A stretch of 64,000 bases of DNA, taken from the NCBI RefSeq assembly GCF_949628215.1, contig NC_134311.1, positions 13,454,582-13,518,581 of the forward strand. Direction: 5' to 3'. Origin of the DNA: Phalacrocorax aristotelis. Lineage: Eukaryota; Chordata; Aves; Suliformes; Phalacrocoracidae. The position numbers were made by a program, and so were the translations under genes. This document shows, piece after piece, positions 53,046 to 64,000 of the stretch. Below the pieces are notes generated by a model. That model was not told the origin of the DNA. It worked only from the letters and a program-made list of their open reading frames with translations, and ran no database searches. The stretch's first letter is position 1. Each line of letters opens with the position of its first letter.

Positions 53046-56000
53046 GATGCACTGATCTTGAGTTCAGAGGAAGTAGTACTTTGGGAGTAACCGATGCTTG
53101 AAAACCACTGTTTAATAGGAAAAGGCACAGGAATTGACAAGTTTGTATGCTTTTATTCACTTAGGAAAACAGTACATCTTTTTGGCTAAATCCGCACAAC
53201 TATGCAGGCTCTTGTAAGCTGTTCTTAAATACCAGTTAGTCCTAACCCAGAATTTACGTGTATGTACAAATCATTTTCAAGTCCAGAATTTTGAACGTGA
53301 AATTGTTCCCACAATGCATCAAAAATGTAAATTAAAGCAAAGGCAGTGTTATTGTTTCTCCTTCCTATTCTTGTAAGCAATCTCCCTGCTATTTAAGTGG
53401 AGCAACTCCTCAGTTGTGAGCTACGAAATTCACCATTCACTTTACTTGTGAGAGAGAGAACTCACTGGAATACACCCCACAGGAAGTGGGTAAACAAAGT
53501 TCTGGATGTCAGGGCAACTAGAAATAATTACTAGTCAGTACAGGGAATGGAAGGGTAGTGCTCTAGTGTATGCTCAAGGCTGCACCTTTACCAGTCACGA
53601 AATGCATGACAGCAAGCATGTAGTAGGAAATGGTGCCACTCAAGTAGGCGTTAGTGACTGTGTGCAAGTTCTTTAGGCTGGTACAGCTGCAAAGTGAAAA
53701 CAGGTAGCTTAGACTGGCCACATGATATGTAGCACAGCAGCCTGAGCTCCAGAGTTTGTTTCTTCTACCAACTTTCACCATTAGTTTACTCCCCCCTTCA
53801 GCTGTACTAGATGAGTAACATTTTCTGACAAGAGCCCTGAGCTCAGTAGGGAGTGTTAGTGCAACCGCAATACAAACTATGAAGAGCACAGATCCAGCCT
53901 GTGTGCAACGGTATCGTACATCGTGTATGCACCAACAGTTTAAAGAATATTTTGAATATGGGTTGGTTTAGGGTGAGCATGCCCAAGAATTTAGGCCAGA
54001 TTGAAGTCCTCTACACCATTCCAGCTATGCAGGGAAATACACTGGTGGCCAGCAAAGCCTTCTGCATTTAGTGCAAGTCCTATCATCCCTCTCAATAGGG
54101 ACAATAATTTCCACTTCTATGGTGCACACCAGTTTTCTTTCTGATGCTCAGTGTAGTGGCTATAGGCTGATCAGAGGTTATACACTTCTGAAAAAATTCT
54201 GCAAAGGCGTTATGTAGTCTGGTGTTGAAGGCACAGTGCTGACAGTCAAGTGACATCAGTTTTACTTGTCTCAGTCTCAATTTATGCTTTGATTTTGGGT
54301 ACATAATCCTGTTCTGAACTCCCTTCAGTTCAGGTGGCAGAGTCGAACAAGTGCTTTTATTCTGCAAGAGAGCTGTACGGCTCCTTGACAGTACACCTGT
54401 GTGAATTTCAACTCGGGAGAAAAATCAGGATCTGAACTCCCAGTTCAATGCCCTCGTATTAGTGGCGAATGACACCAAGCCGCCGCTAAACCCCACTTAA
54501 CCAGTAGATGGCAGAACGTAAATCTTTGTTTTGATACTGAAGCTAAACTATGAAGCTCAATAAGCATTACTGCAATTAAATGAAGACTCAGTTATAGAAA
54601 GGCATTTAAATAAATCAGTGCTATGACCAGAAGCAAATTATAATATATTTACTAAAATATGCTGACCACATAATTTCCTTTAGAGGATGCACAGTCAGGG
54701 AAGCAGCAGGCCCTCACTTATTTACATAACCAGAACCCACTTTGGTATTTCTAACCAGTCTTCTGGGAGATGCTAGATTGTCTCTTTTCAGACTTGTACT
54801 ACTGTTGCACAGTGACAATTCTAACAGCTTAAAACAGTCGGGTGTATATGACTGATGATGAAATCTGAGCGTGAACTCCTTTGTGAGCTGCCGAACAAAT
54901 CTCTTTTCCTGTGCTCAGGACAAGCTCTAGGCCATAGTCTGCAAGCTACTACCTCACCAGTTCCCAAACTTGTTCACTTCCTGCAATGAAACACTTCTAC
55001 TGAGTGGTGAATTCATTTGAAAATATTAATTTATATCATGCTCTGCAGAACATAGTATGTTATATGATGCACCTTTAGGTGCTGCTTGTGGAGACACAGC
55101 AGTCCAGAGCAAACCTCATCAGGCGATTTTGTTATACTGCAGATAGTCAGGCAAAGCAGGAGGACACATGCAGATTGTGCTAGAGGGACACTTGTTTGGG
55201 ATGACTACTTCAAAGGGAAAAGAGCTCTCTGTCCTCTAGACTGACAGCTCTAGTTTACTCCCTTCCCCCCTCATCCCAGTCCTAGCCCAGTTTGAGACCT
55301 ATTGCAGCAATCCTGCAATTGCTGCAACCTCTGTGATCAGCTGAGACTTCATGGAGGATTACCACAATACAGAAGTCTAAGTGCTGTACATTAAGGCTTT
55401 ATTGGCTATAATGAGCTGAAAGCTGCTCCCTGGGAATCCCAAGTATTTGTAATTTCTTTATAGGATCAGAATGAGTAAAATATGTTTCGAGGTGCAACAG
55501 TGAGGTCAGCTAGGGATTGTACAAAAATTATATGCTCCCTGGACTTCAGGACACTGCTTGGTGAATAACGTCAAAGAACACTCTGGAAAGAATCTGAGGT
55601 TAGTCCAAGCCTCTTGTAAATGGATTTCCCCAGTAAGACAGAAAAACAAAGTACTGGCACACAGTTCCTCCTAATTTAATGAAAAACCCTAAAAAACAGG
55701 AAGTCACAAGCACTGGGATGCTCATGACTGCAACATGAAAGGCATTGTTACTCGTATTTGCATCCATCTTTGGTGCAAGAACTGAAAGTAATTTCCTTTA
55801 ACCCTAATTCAGCATAGTGCATGATTGCCCAGGAAACTGTTGGACATCCTTGCAATCTCATCTTAAAATCAAGAGGCCATTTCAGTAAACATCTTCCTTA
55901 CAAACAACATATCTAATGTAGTAACTCACCTCCTAGCAGTCTTGGGAGAGAGACAAACCCACGAACTTTCAATCACCTGCTAAATAAGCCACACTATTGC

Positions 56001-56562
56001 AAACTCAGCCCTGCTGAGAATGACAGCCTCAAATACTTGGGCTGCAAGCACCAGCCGGCAATAACCTTCAGACAGCATTACTGTAAACCCTTGAACAAAC
56101 AGCCCATCCTCCAATCCTACCATGGCCTCTGCGTCCTTATACATAGCCAGCACGTGCTGCAGCAGTGGTGCCTCTCGTTCTGTGGCATCTTCCCTCCTAC
56201 CCCGGGGGCCTCCCCTCCACATAGAGCAGAAAATACAAACCTTGCAGACACTGACCGGGAGAAGTCAGAGCTGACAAATGGATTTCCTGTTTTTGTTGCT
56301 GACCTGCTATTTCACTAGTCTTTGATCTCTGCCCAGGATATTTTAGGTCAATCAGATTTTGCAGCAATTGCTTTGGTGTCTAGGTATGAAGGATTTTATT
56401 AATGATTCAGAACTCAGTGACATACATGGGCCTTGAATGTCTGTTCTGTTAGAAACACCACCAAAAAAAATCACAATTTTTTTTTTTTTTAAAAAAAGGA
56501 AGCGACCCAAAGAGTTATTGCAGGACTTTACTTCACCAAGAGGAACAGACTGAAATGCTTTT

Positions 56563-56648
56563 ATTACTATTAATTAAACACATTAACATTAATTAAATGT
56601 TAATAACACATTAAATGTTAATAACACATTACTATTAATTAAACACAT
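56563..56648. repeat. Nested direct repeats: 18-bp tandem inside a 21-bp pair
   Basis: A 21-bp word starting ATTACTATTAATTAAACAC occurs at 56563-56583 and again, identically, at 56628-56648. Between them an 18-bp unit, ATTAAATGTTAATAACAC, is present twice in tandem (56592-56609 and 56610-56627). It is very AT-rich and rich in TTAA. It probably arose by local replication slippage. Confidence 0.9.
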
Positions 56649-57889
56649 ACTTCAGTTAATGAAACATTAAGGAAAACTGTAAGGAAAGCACTAAGAGGTT
56701 TTAGAAATTCTCCAACTTCTCATACCACTAGAGTCATCTACTATTTTGTGGTGTGCTGAAGAAAATACGGGCCTTCTCCTTCCACTACCAAACTACAAAC
56801 ATGACTTTGTTCTGAAAATCTGAGTCTTGTGAACCCCTCTGGCCAACAGTTTGCACAGAATACGATGAAAGAATGCCCAGTTTCATGCCCAAGTTAACCA
56901 CCCATTAAAGCAAATCATGTGTTCTAAAAACGCATTCAAATCTAGGAGGACTTAGTGCATGTGAATTACTCCATGGGATTTACGCTGAACAGAAAACAGG
57001 CCAACCTGGAAAAGATTTTAAATGATAATTCAAAAGTACTGTATTCTGTAGATGACAGGACATTTAGAGGTATCAAGCCAAAGAACAGTAGGTTTAACTA
57101 CAGAGGGGCCCTGGAAGTCTTAACTGTACCAGTAAAATCAGTAGCAGGTGTGCCAAAGCCAGGATTTCAGTATTTAGTTAAAAGGAAAAAAAACCTACAC
57201 AATATATCTTGTTTGCTAGACCCTGAGCTCCTACCACTGATTTTTCCTGGTTGGCAAGTTCCAGCAGGACAGTGTATGGGCAGAAGGATCTGCCAGGACA
57301 GGTCAGTGTGCTGGAATTCAACCTGCAAACAACCAAGACAGCCATCTTGGGCATTTTCTGGGTTTTATCCATCTTTCCGAGCAGGGCAAAGGACTTCCAT
57401 TTTTACTCTTTGCATCAGCTTTCTCATTTGAGACCTGCTCCTCTGCAGCAAAGTCAGCAAGTAGCCCTGTTTGCTCTGAGCCAGAGCTTTCTTCAGGGAA
57501 AAAACCAAAACGTTACTGGATTCTCTTCCTCCAGCCCCGACTCTCAGTGGTTAGAAAGTCTCCTAGCCACTCTCCAGGTCCCCAAGACCTTCCAAGGTCC
57601 CCAGACTTCTAAGACACATCTACACTCTTTTCATGGAAATCCTGTGTATCTTTAACTCTCCATTTCCCTAGAAATCTAATGATTTCCCTAGAATTAGATG
57701 CTTTTTAATTTACTTTATTCAGGCCTAAACCATCTGTGGGCATGCTGGACACTGCAAAACACCCCGTAGTGCTCGGTGATATTAGGTCATCTAGGACACC
57801 CTGTACTCCGACACTGATCTTCAATGTTGGCATCACGATATCGATCTTGACCAGTTCATAAGTAACACGCTGTTTTTGTCGGCAGCCGG

Positions 57890-59025
57890 ACCCTGAGAGG
57901 CAACCCAAGGTCCCTCTCCTGTTGCGCTGCCACGAGGAAGCCGTGCCCCGAGCGAGACCCCTTCGACCACCGGCCCCAGGTGCTGGCCTCGGTGAGGGGG
58001 CTGCTGTAGCCCCGCCGAAGCCCGAGCGAGCAAGCTCGGAGCGCTCAGGCCCCGGGTACAGCACGGCAGGGCCCGCGCCCCGATACCCGCCTGACAGCGC
58101 CCGCCTCCGCCGCGGCTCGGCCCGCAGCACAGGCCGGCGCTGACCCCGCCGGGTCTCAGCCCGCTGCCGCCACCCCGCCCACGCCCCTGCCCCAGCGGCC
58201 GCCCCTCCGCGCAGGACGGAGCTCCCCCGCCTCGCCTCTCTCCCGGGGCAGGCGCCGCCCATCAAGGGCAGTGGCTCCCTGAGGGGCGAACCGGGGCCAG
58301 GGCTGCGGGCGGGAAGGGGAAGCCCGGCCGAGCAGGGAGGCGGAGGACCAGGGAGGGACGGCAGGCGGGCGGCCGACCGGCCAGCCGGCCGCTGTGCCGC
58401 CGCGGCCGGCCTTGAGGGCGGCGGGGCGGAGCCAGCCCGCCCCCAGCCCTTCCCTCCCTGCGCCCAGCGGCCCTGACGGCCAGTAGCGGCCGTCGGTTCT
58501 TCGTAGCTCCCCGGTGAGTGCGGGCCCCGGCGCGGCCGCCCTGCTTTTCCCCGTCCCGCCGGCGGCGGCTTCTCTGGTGCCTTGAAGGCGCTCCCCACGC
58601 CGCGACGCCCCCTTTCTACGGCGGGGCCGGGTTTTGCTGCCCGCGGGGGATTGAGGGGCGCCCCTCTGGGAGCGCTGAGGCTGGCGCTGGCGCGGGCGCG
58701 GGCCTGGGCGGGGGGCGGGGATCGGTGGCAAGGCAGGCTGGGCCGCGCCGGGGCGGCCCGGCGGAGGATCCCGGTGCCTCCCGGCGGCTGTGGCGGCGGC
58801 CGGGGCAGGGTCTGGGGCGGGGGCGGTGGAGCGGCTAGGCGCCGCGGGGAAGGCGGCACCGGCCGAGCAGCGCGGCGAGCGGCTTCGTGAGAGTCCCCCC
58901 GAGCAGCGGCCGGCTGCGCGGGCGCGCCGCCGCGCTGCGAGCCGGAGGGAGCGGGGCAGGGCGGGCAGGCCCGGGCCGGGCCGAGAATCGGGTCTCGCCG
59001 AGACCCCGCTTTGAGGCAGCTCACG
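57890..59025. promoter_or_regulatory. CpG island, likely promoter of an unidentified gene
   Basis: About 1.1 kb is very GC- and CpG-rich, with AT-rich DNA on both sides. It includes Sp1-type boxes (for example GGCGGGGCGGAGCC near 58420) just ahead of a plus-strand sequence ending in a strong GTGAGT donor at 58514. The long minus-strand open frame through it (57705-59024) reflects lack of stops in GC-rich DNA: it is Pro/Arg/Gly/Ala-rich with no domain. The direction of the main transcript is inferred as plus from the splice signals; it could be bidirectional. Confidence 0.8.
58440..58513 (+). other. Candidate non-coding first exon of the CpG-island gene
   Basis: Downstream of the Sp1 cluster the plus strand reads GGCCGTCGGTTCTTCGTAGC and then CCCCG, followed by GTGAGTGCGGG, a near-perfect donor with the junction after 58513. 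No start codon precedes the donor in a useful frame, so this would be 5' UTR. The 5' limit given is only approximate. No transcript evidence is available to me. Confidence 0.5.
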
Positions 59026-59040
59026 CCAAGTGCAGGAGTC

Positions 59041-59084
59041 GGCTTTTGCAGAGCTGAGGAAGGGCTTTTGCAGAGCTGAGGAAG
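59041..59084. repeat. 22-bp perfect tandem duplication
   Basis: The unit GGCTTTTGCAGAGCTGAGGA plus AG occurs at 59041-59062 and again at 59063-59084 without a mismatch, directly at the downstream edge of the CpG island. Each copy holds TTTTGCAG, a minimal acceptor-like word. Confidence 0.95.
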
Positions 59085-62000
59085 AAGAGTAGGTTTAACT
59101 AGAGGAGAAGAGCGGGAGTGGAAGGGAAATTGTGCTGCCCTGTCCTCATCGAGCCAAAGCTTTTTCTTTAATCTTCCTAGTGGAGCAGATCCAGCCTTGT
59201 CTGTTGGTATTTCAGTAGCATCTAAATAGTAGCGGGTAGTGTGTAGTCTTAGGTAAGACAGAGAAGGGATGGAAGAAAAGCATTAGAAAGTGAAGCCTGT
59301 GTTAAGGTACAGTGACCGGTTTTAATAGTTTTGTTTTGGGTGACAAAATAACCCATTCACCATTTACGGCACAGAGAGCAGGTGCATGCACTCCATCTCA
59401 GTAAGAGTCATGGAGGTTGTGGCACAGATGCAGGTATTTGCCTTGCAGTCTAACCTGGTTGAGGACTGTGGCTGTGCTGATGCCCGAGTTCAGAATCTGG
59501 ATTAGGTATATGTTCGGATTAGGCCCTGTGTATCTGTTCAGTGTGTTGCCATGTTTCATAAGACCGCCACACTTCCCTCTTATTTTTTAACCAGAGGTTG
59601 TACTTTGATACTTGTTTTCCGCCTCTAGAGCTAGCATAGGTGTGAGGTGGGGGAGAAAGACAGAGGTCTGGACTTCAGTGTTCTTTAGTATCAGCGGGAG
59701 ACTTGTTCTAAACCAGAGGATCCTCTCCAAACAATTGGAATTGAATTGATATCTCTGAGCAGTCAGTGCTGTTGCTATTGTTCGGACTGGCTCATTATCA
59801 ATCCACAATACTGAAGTAAAGGAAGACCACCCTAGAGAAATATTAACACTGGATGTTTATTTAGTATTGCTTTGCTTAAAAGCAATTGTGCTCCATCAGA
59901 ATGTCCTAATAAACTTCTGGGGATTGTTAGTTCTTCAAAGAAAGTAAGAGGAATTTAATGTGCATAGAGTAGGAAGTGCAGCTGACTCTTGTGCCCTTCA
60001 GGATCTGTTGTGTGTCTGAGGAGTTACTCGGAAAATTGTCAATACTTTACTCATCCTGGGCTTCGTAAGATAGAGGAAATCTCTGGGGAGGTTTTCAGTG
60101 TAGGAAGGAGTCTGATCACTTACTGATGCTTTGCAGAGTATATCATGCAGACTACTGAACTGAAGATTGTAGGGCTTTTGAACTGCTTTTTTTTTTTTGC
60201 CATATCACATTTATAATTTGGCAATTTTCTTTCTCTCTGGTTCACTTTAGCCAGAGGTTTTTATAGTAATGGTGGAAGAGCTGAAACAATAATTGCAGAA
60301 AACCGCAGAAGAAATACTATTGATGTTTAAATGGTAAGAATAGCAATAAATCTCTTTTTCTAGTGTTTTCCAACATAGACTCTCACTGTAGGATTTCATT
60401 ACATGATAGCTGGAAATCGTGTGTGTCCCTGGAGTAACGATCCACTTCCTTCACTGGAAGGATATCAGTATATCAGTTGAAGAGCGGTCCCTTTCCTTCT
60501 TTTGAAACAGAGTGAAGGCAGAGACGAGTTTAATTTCCAGTTTGTGTGAATAAGGGGTAAGAATTTTTCAGGTTTCTTATCTTCAGCGCTACCTTAGGGA
60601 GCAGTTAGTTCAGAAGATTTCTTCTAGGTACTTGTCATTTCCTCAGAGGAATTGGGACATCCCACAATTCTAGGGACTCCAGAAGCTTGTGAAAGAGGGT
60701 GTTTAGTTTTGCTTGGGGTTTTGGGAGTTTTTTGTTTGTTTGGTTCCTTTTGTTTCGTTTGTTCTTTTTTTTTATCCCCCTTCCTTTTTGTAGAAAACTG
60801 TTTTGAAAAAGTCAGTTGAATTAAAAATGTTTTGTGGAAACTTAATTTGCCTCCCTAGAGAACTTGGTTAGTAAACTCTGATAAACAGCTAGTTGGAATT
60901 TATGAAATCTTATCAGATGCACACTTGTTCTGATTACAGACTGAAGCCATGGATGTTTGAAAGCTGGATTCATCTATATGAACAGCTGAATAGCTGCTTA
61001 GATTGTAGGCAGCAATTTTTGTTGTGAGAAAATTATCTGTCATTATTTCCAGAGCACAAATTCAGGATTTGTCTTGAAATGGCATGAAAAGTTAGGACTC
61101 TTTCCCCATGATGCCAAATTTATTTCAAAACAGTAGTAATCTTCTTGTCAGTTCTTCATCCTGAAAGGACTCCTTCCACCTATGTAGCTTTGGTGTAGCC
61201 CCAGTTCATATGGCAGGTTGCACAAAAGGAGTTTTAGGGGTGCAGAGGTAGCAGCTTATAGAGCCGGTACAATGGTAATGGTGTGAGTAGAGGGCTGATT
61301 CACAGTACTGCCGTTTTGTTTCCCCTTCCCAGGCACCTCTGCAGTGTTCCTTCCCCTTCACATGAGCCTTTTGAAACAAACAGGCCAATACTGAGATGTC
61401 TTTTATTCCTGCCTACTGAAATTGAAACCAAATTTCAGACCAAACCTTTATACATACTTACAGCGCTCTCTGTGTTCCAGACTTCTTGCAGCGCTTCTGT
61501 GTTATCAGTGGGAACATGTTTCTGTGTGTTACACTGGATTTTTTTTTTTTACTAACACTGAAAGCTGGTTCTTTGTTAAAAGTGGTCCATGCAGCATATT
61601 TGTTAACGAACAGTCTAAGACTGCTAACAGGGGAAATAGGCGGCGAGTTTGTACAGAGGTAGGAAGTAGGTTAAAGTTCAGAGTTGTTCTTTCAGGGGGG
61701 GGAAAAAAAATTCAAGGCTTCATTTTTCAGTGTTCTGTAGCCTCCAGATAAGCTTCCCTGTATTCTTGGGCATAATACTACTTATTTTCCGGCAGCAAAA
61801 AGAAAATTGGTCTCTGCATTTAAACTAGGACACTCAGTGGTGAGTCTGCTGACACAGCATTCCCTTAACACTTATGCCTGCTTTATTAGGATCTGGATTT
61901 TGTTAGCTGTAAGGCTAGATTGAGTTCCAGAGGCTGTATGAAGATACTAGATAGATGTGCTTGCCTGCGTCACCAAAAGCCGGTGAGATGTGTCCAAGAG

Positions 62001-64000
62001 AAGTGTTTTAACTGTCCCATAAGCAGTAAGTGAACTGTGTTGACGTGAAGTAGGAGGTAGCATTTGGCTTTCCGGAGGGATGACCTCAGGGACTTCAATA
62101 TCCACATCTTCAAACTAGGCACGCATCTAAACTTCCAGCTCACTTGGAGCTGGAGTTACTTGAAGAACTTAAAGGTTTGGTTTCACAATCTTGACCTCTG
62201 AACTAAATCTTCAGTTCCTATATGTGCAGTGCAAAGTGAAATTGTCGGAATTCTTATGAGAGCCTGTGAAATGTACAGATTATGGAAATATGCACTCAGT
62301 AACCTGTCCAGTTCACTGGAAGGGTAGCTCATTATGATTAGGGCTCTGAGTAAATAAATGTTTTAGCATGGCAGTCAAAGTTTTAGGCATCAGGAGAAAG
62401 CAGTAAAGTCTGCAATCCAGAGTCCCATTTCTCTTCCAGTACAGAGTTCCTCTTGAGTGTTAAGGTTGAAAGCAGCTCTCTGAAACTTTGCTTGGAGAGT
62501 GTTTAAAAAAACCAAACTCCTTTACATGTTACTGCATTTTCCTCCAGCATGCAATAATGGTGTAGTTTATACCACCAGAATAGTCGCTCAGTCATCAGAT
62601 TGTTAGTGGACTTCCCTTTAAGGATCTATGTGTTAACGACGGAGCAGAGAAACACAAAGATTCATTTTGAAATCTCTGTTAGCACTGAAATCTTGTTATT
62701 GACTGCTTACAGCAATGCAGCACTGTGTATTTATTATATAGTGGCCTTATCTGTCACAGGTAGAGTAAGTGTTAAAAAGTAAGAGCTTCTCTTAATCAAA
62801 ACAAGAAACCTGTGTTTATTGCAACAGTAGTTGTACTCATCTGTTCTGTGTGCATGCAAAAGTAATTATAGCTAGATACAGTATAAAACAAGACTGTTCT
62901 TGTTCTAGTAGTGGTGTTGGACTCCATCCAAATGCTGGGGGTATTTGTGGGGGTTTTTTAAGTTTTTTGTTTGTTTAGGGTTTTTTGTCAGTTTTGTGTG
63001 TGGTGTTCTTGTGTTTGGGTTTTTTTCCCCCAGGGTAATTAAAACACTTTTCTTAGACAATTTGGATATTTAAACTAAAATCTTTTTCCACCCCACAAAT
63101 ATCTGTATTAGTTTCTTGGGTTTTTTTCTAAACTGACTTGAATTATGGGTGGATTTACTTACCAAATTTTACTACTGCAGACACCTGATTAATATTGCTG
63201 AGGTTGTCTTTCTGTATCAAAAATGCAGACTTCTGGCAACATGCGTAACGTGGGTATTTTCCTTCCTTGCTTTTCAAGCAGGGCAGGCATATACAGAGTA
63301 TGCTGCAATTCCAATAGGACAGAAGTTCCTACACGCTGGACCTGCTAAGAGGTCTTTGTTTATGGCTAAGCAATCTATAACTCGGGTAAACTGGAAGTAG
63401 TCATCAACATTTTTAATTAAGGCCCGTTGCTGAGAAGAATGTAAAACCATGAGAAGAACTATGTAAATTGCAGAGACTTACTTTCTACTGGGGAGCTGAG
63501 CAATAGCTCTCAGTTTAAGAGGTGCTGTTCAGATATATATAGATATTCTTGGTAACGTCAGAAAATGCATGCTCAATGTTATCTTCATGGATTTACAACT
63601 CAGTAGCCTGCTGCTTTGCTGCAACTCCCCTTAGATTTTTTTAGTTACTTGCTTTTGCTATTTAGATGTGCCTGATCTCAGTCCTGCCAGCTTACCTCTC
63701 CTTTTCCGTTCCCTGTTCTCAGTTTGAAGTTTCTTCACAGATTTCCTGCAAGTAGTGGCAAGTCTGAGCCTTCCCCCTTTTCTTGATGGCTGATAAAACA
63801 CCATCTTTGCTTTGGCTGAGTGTAACCTTTTCTAGCATTTCTAGCATCCAGCAGAGTGTTCAGATTAAACTGTTCCTTTGCTAAGTGTGTGCTTCTCAGT
63901 GGTGGCTGAGAATGTACCCACTCTCCAGGAAAAAGAGCTCTTATTACTTGAAATCTGTTATAGACAAGCTAGTAGGTGTTTGGTTTTATGAATAGATGCT
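59085..64000 (+). other. Presumed intronic sequence downstream of the second CpG island
   Basis: This is AT-rich DNA with T-runs (60189, 61538, 62955-63030) and no CR1 copy that I recognise. Apart from the candidate exon at 60251-60333, no segment combines a good acceptor, an open frame and a donor. An acceptor-like tract near 63245-63272 leads into a short open frame, but no consensus donor follows it. The coding part of the gene probably lies to the right of the window. Confidence 0.45.
60251..60333 (+). other. Candidate second exon (5' UTR, start codon at its end)
   Basis: A pyrimidine-rich tract (TTTTCTTTCTCTCTGG, then TTCACTTTAG) precedes an 83-nt segment that ends AAATG at a GTAAGA donor. 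The segment contains a short upstream frame starting ATGGTGGAAG and closed by TAA, an ATG at 60323 in frame with three codons up to the donor, and an ATG as its last three bases (60331-60333). Either of the last two could be the start of a protein encoded by later exons beyond or late in the window. The gene is not identified. Confidence 0.4.

Larger units (their letters stand above)
36090..57889. other. Gene-poor intergenic interval
   Basis: About 22 kb lies between the CR1 next to DGKQ and the second CpG island. Apart from four CR1-derived pieces (37.4-38.6, 41.5-41.8, 44.0-44.5, 51.05-53.05 kb), a degenerate GATGATTAAAT array (44.6 kb), TA-rich tracts (40.6 and 43.1 kb) and a small duplicated repeat (56.6 kb), I see no exon with a recognisable domain. 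The longest non-repeat ORF, plus 46345-46947, is Ser/Thr/Pro-rich and matches nothing I know. Small host exons could be hidden here; none is supported. Confidence 0.6.

Noticed and set aside
57705-59024. 439-codon minus-strand open frame across the second CpG island
   Set aside because: It is Pro/Arg/Gly/Ala-rich with no domain; GC-rich DNA has few stop codons. It continues into AT-rich sequence without a conserved motif. Other frames through the island are also long.
63245-63400. Possible plus-strand coding exon after a pyrimidine tract
   Set aside because: The acceptor is acceptable, but there is no consensus donor, and the peptide shows no recognisable domain.
1-64000. CRISPR arrays, operons, tRNA or rRNA genes
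   Set aside because: None seen. The window is vertebrate intron and intergenic DNA, and all tandem repeats found are minisatellites, simple repeats or local duplications.

Overview
The window is vertebrate nuclear DNA, almost certainly from a bird. It is AT-rich and intron/intergenic-like, with two sharp CpG islands, several CR1 LINE fragments (the dominant avian retrotransposon) and one solo long terminal repeat of a type common in bird genomes. No prokaryotic features are present. Most of the open reading frames here are chance ORFs or pieces of CR1.

One protein-coding gene can be named with confidence: DGKQ (diacylglycerol kinase theta), on the minus strand. Its first coding exon (34683-34893) lies in the CpG island at about 34.5-35.2 kb. 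Its second coding exon (10224-10303) lies 24.4 kb downstream. The two exons join in frame, with consensus splice sites, and together encode a complete first C1 zinc-binding domain. Exon 3 and later exons were not found in 1-10223 and probably lie beyond position 1.

Layout: 1-10223 is DGKQ intron 2, carrying one CR1 3' fragment. 10304-34682 is DGKQ intron 1, carrying a CR1 fragment, a solo LTR with a perfect 5-bp target duplication in the same orientation as DGKQ, and a 21-bp minisatellite inside an AT-rich simple block next to exon 1. 34.5-35.2 kb is the DGKQ promoter island, and a CR1 fragment abuts its upstream edge. 36.1-57.9 kb is a gene-poor interval with four CR1-derived pieces and several small repeats. 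57.9-59.0 kb is a second CpG island, with a splice-ready plus-strand first exon and a candidate second 5'-UTR exon at 60.25 kb. This suggests the 5' end of a plus-strand gene that continues past position 64000; I could not identify it.

I saw no novel biological system. The observations most worth checking are the LTR as a possible alternative DGKQ promoter, the CR1 insertion at the DGKQ promoter, the unidentified CpG-island gene, and the composite repeat block at 44.0-45.5 kb.
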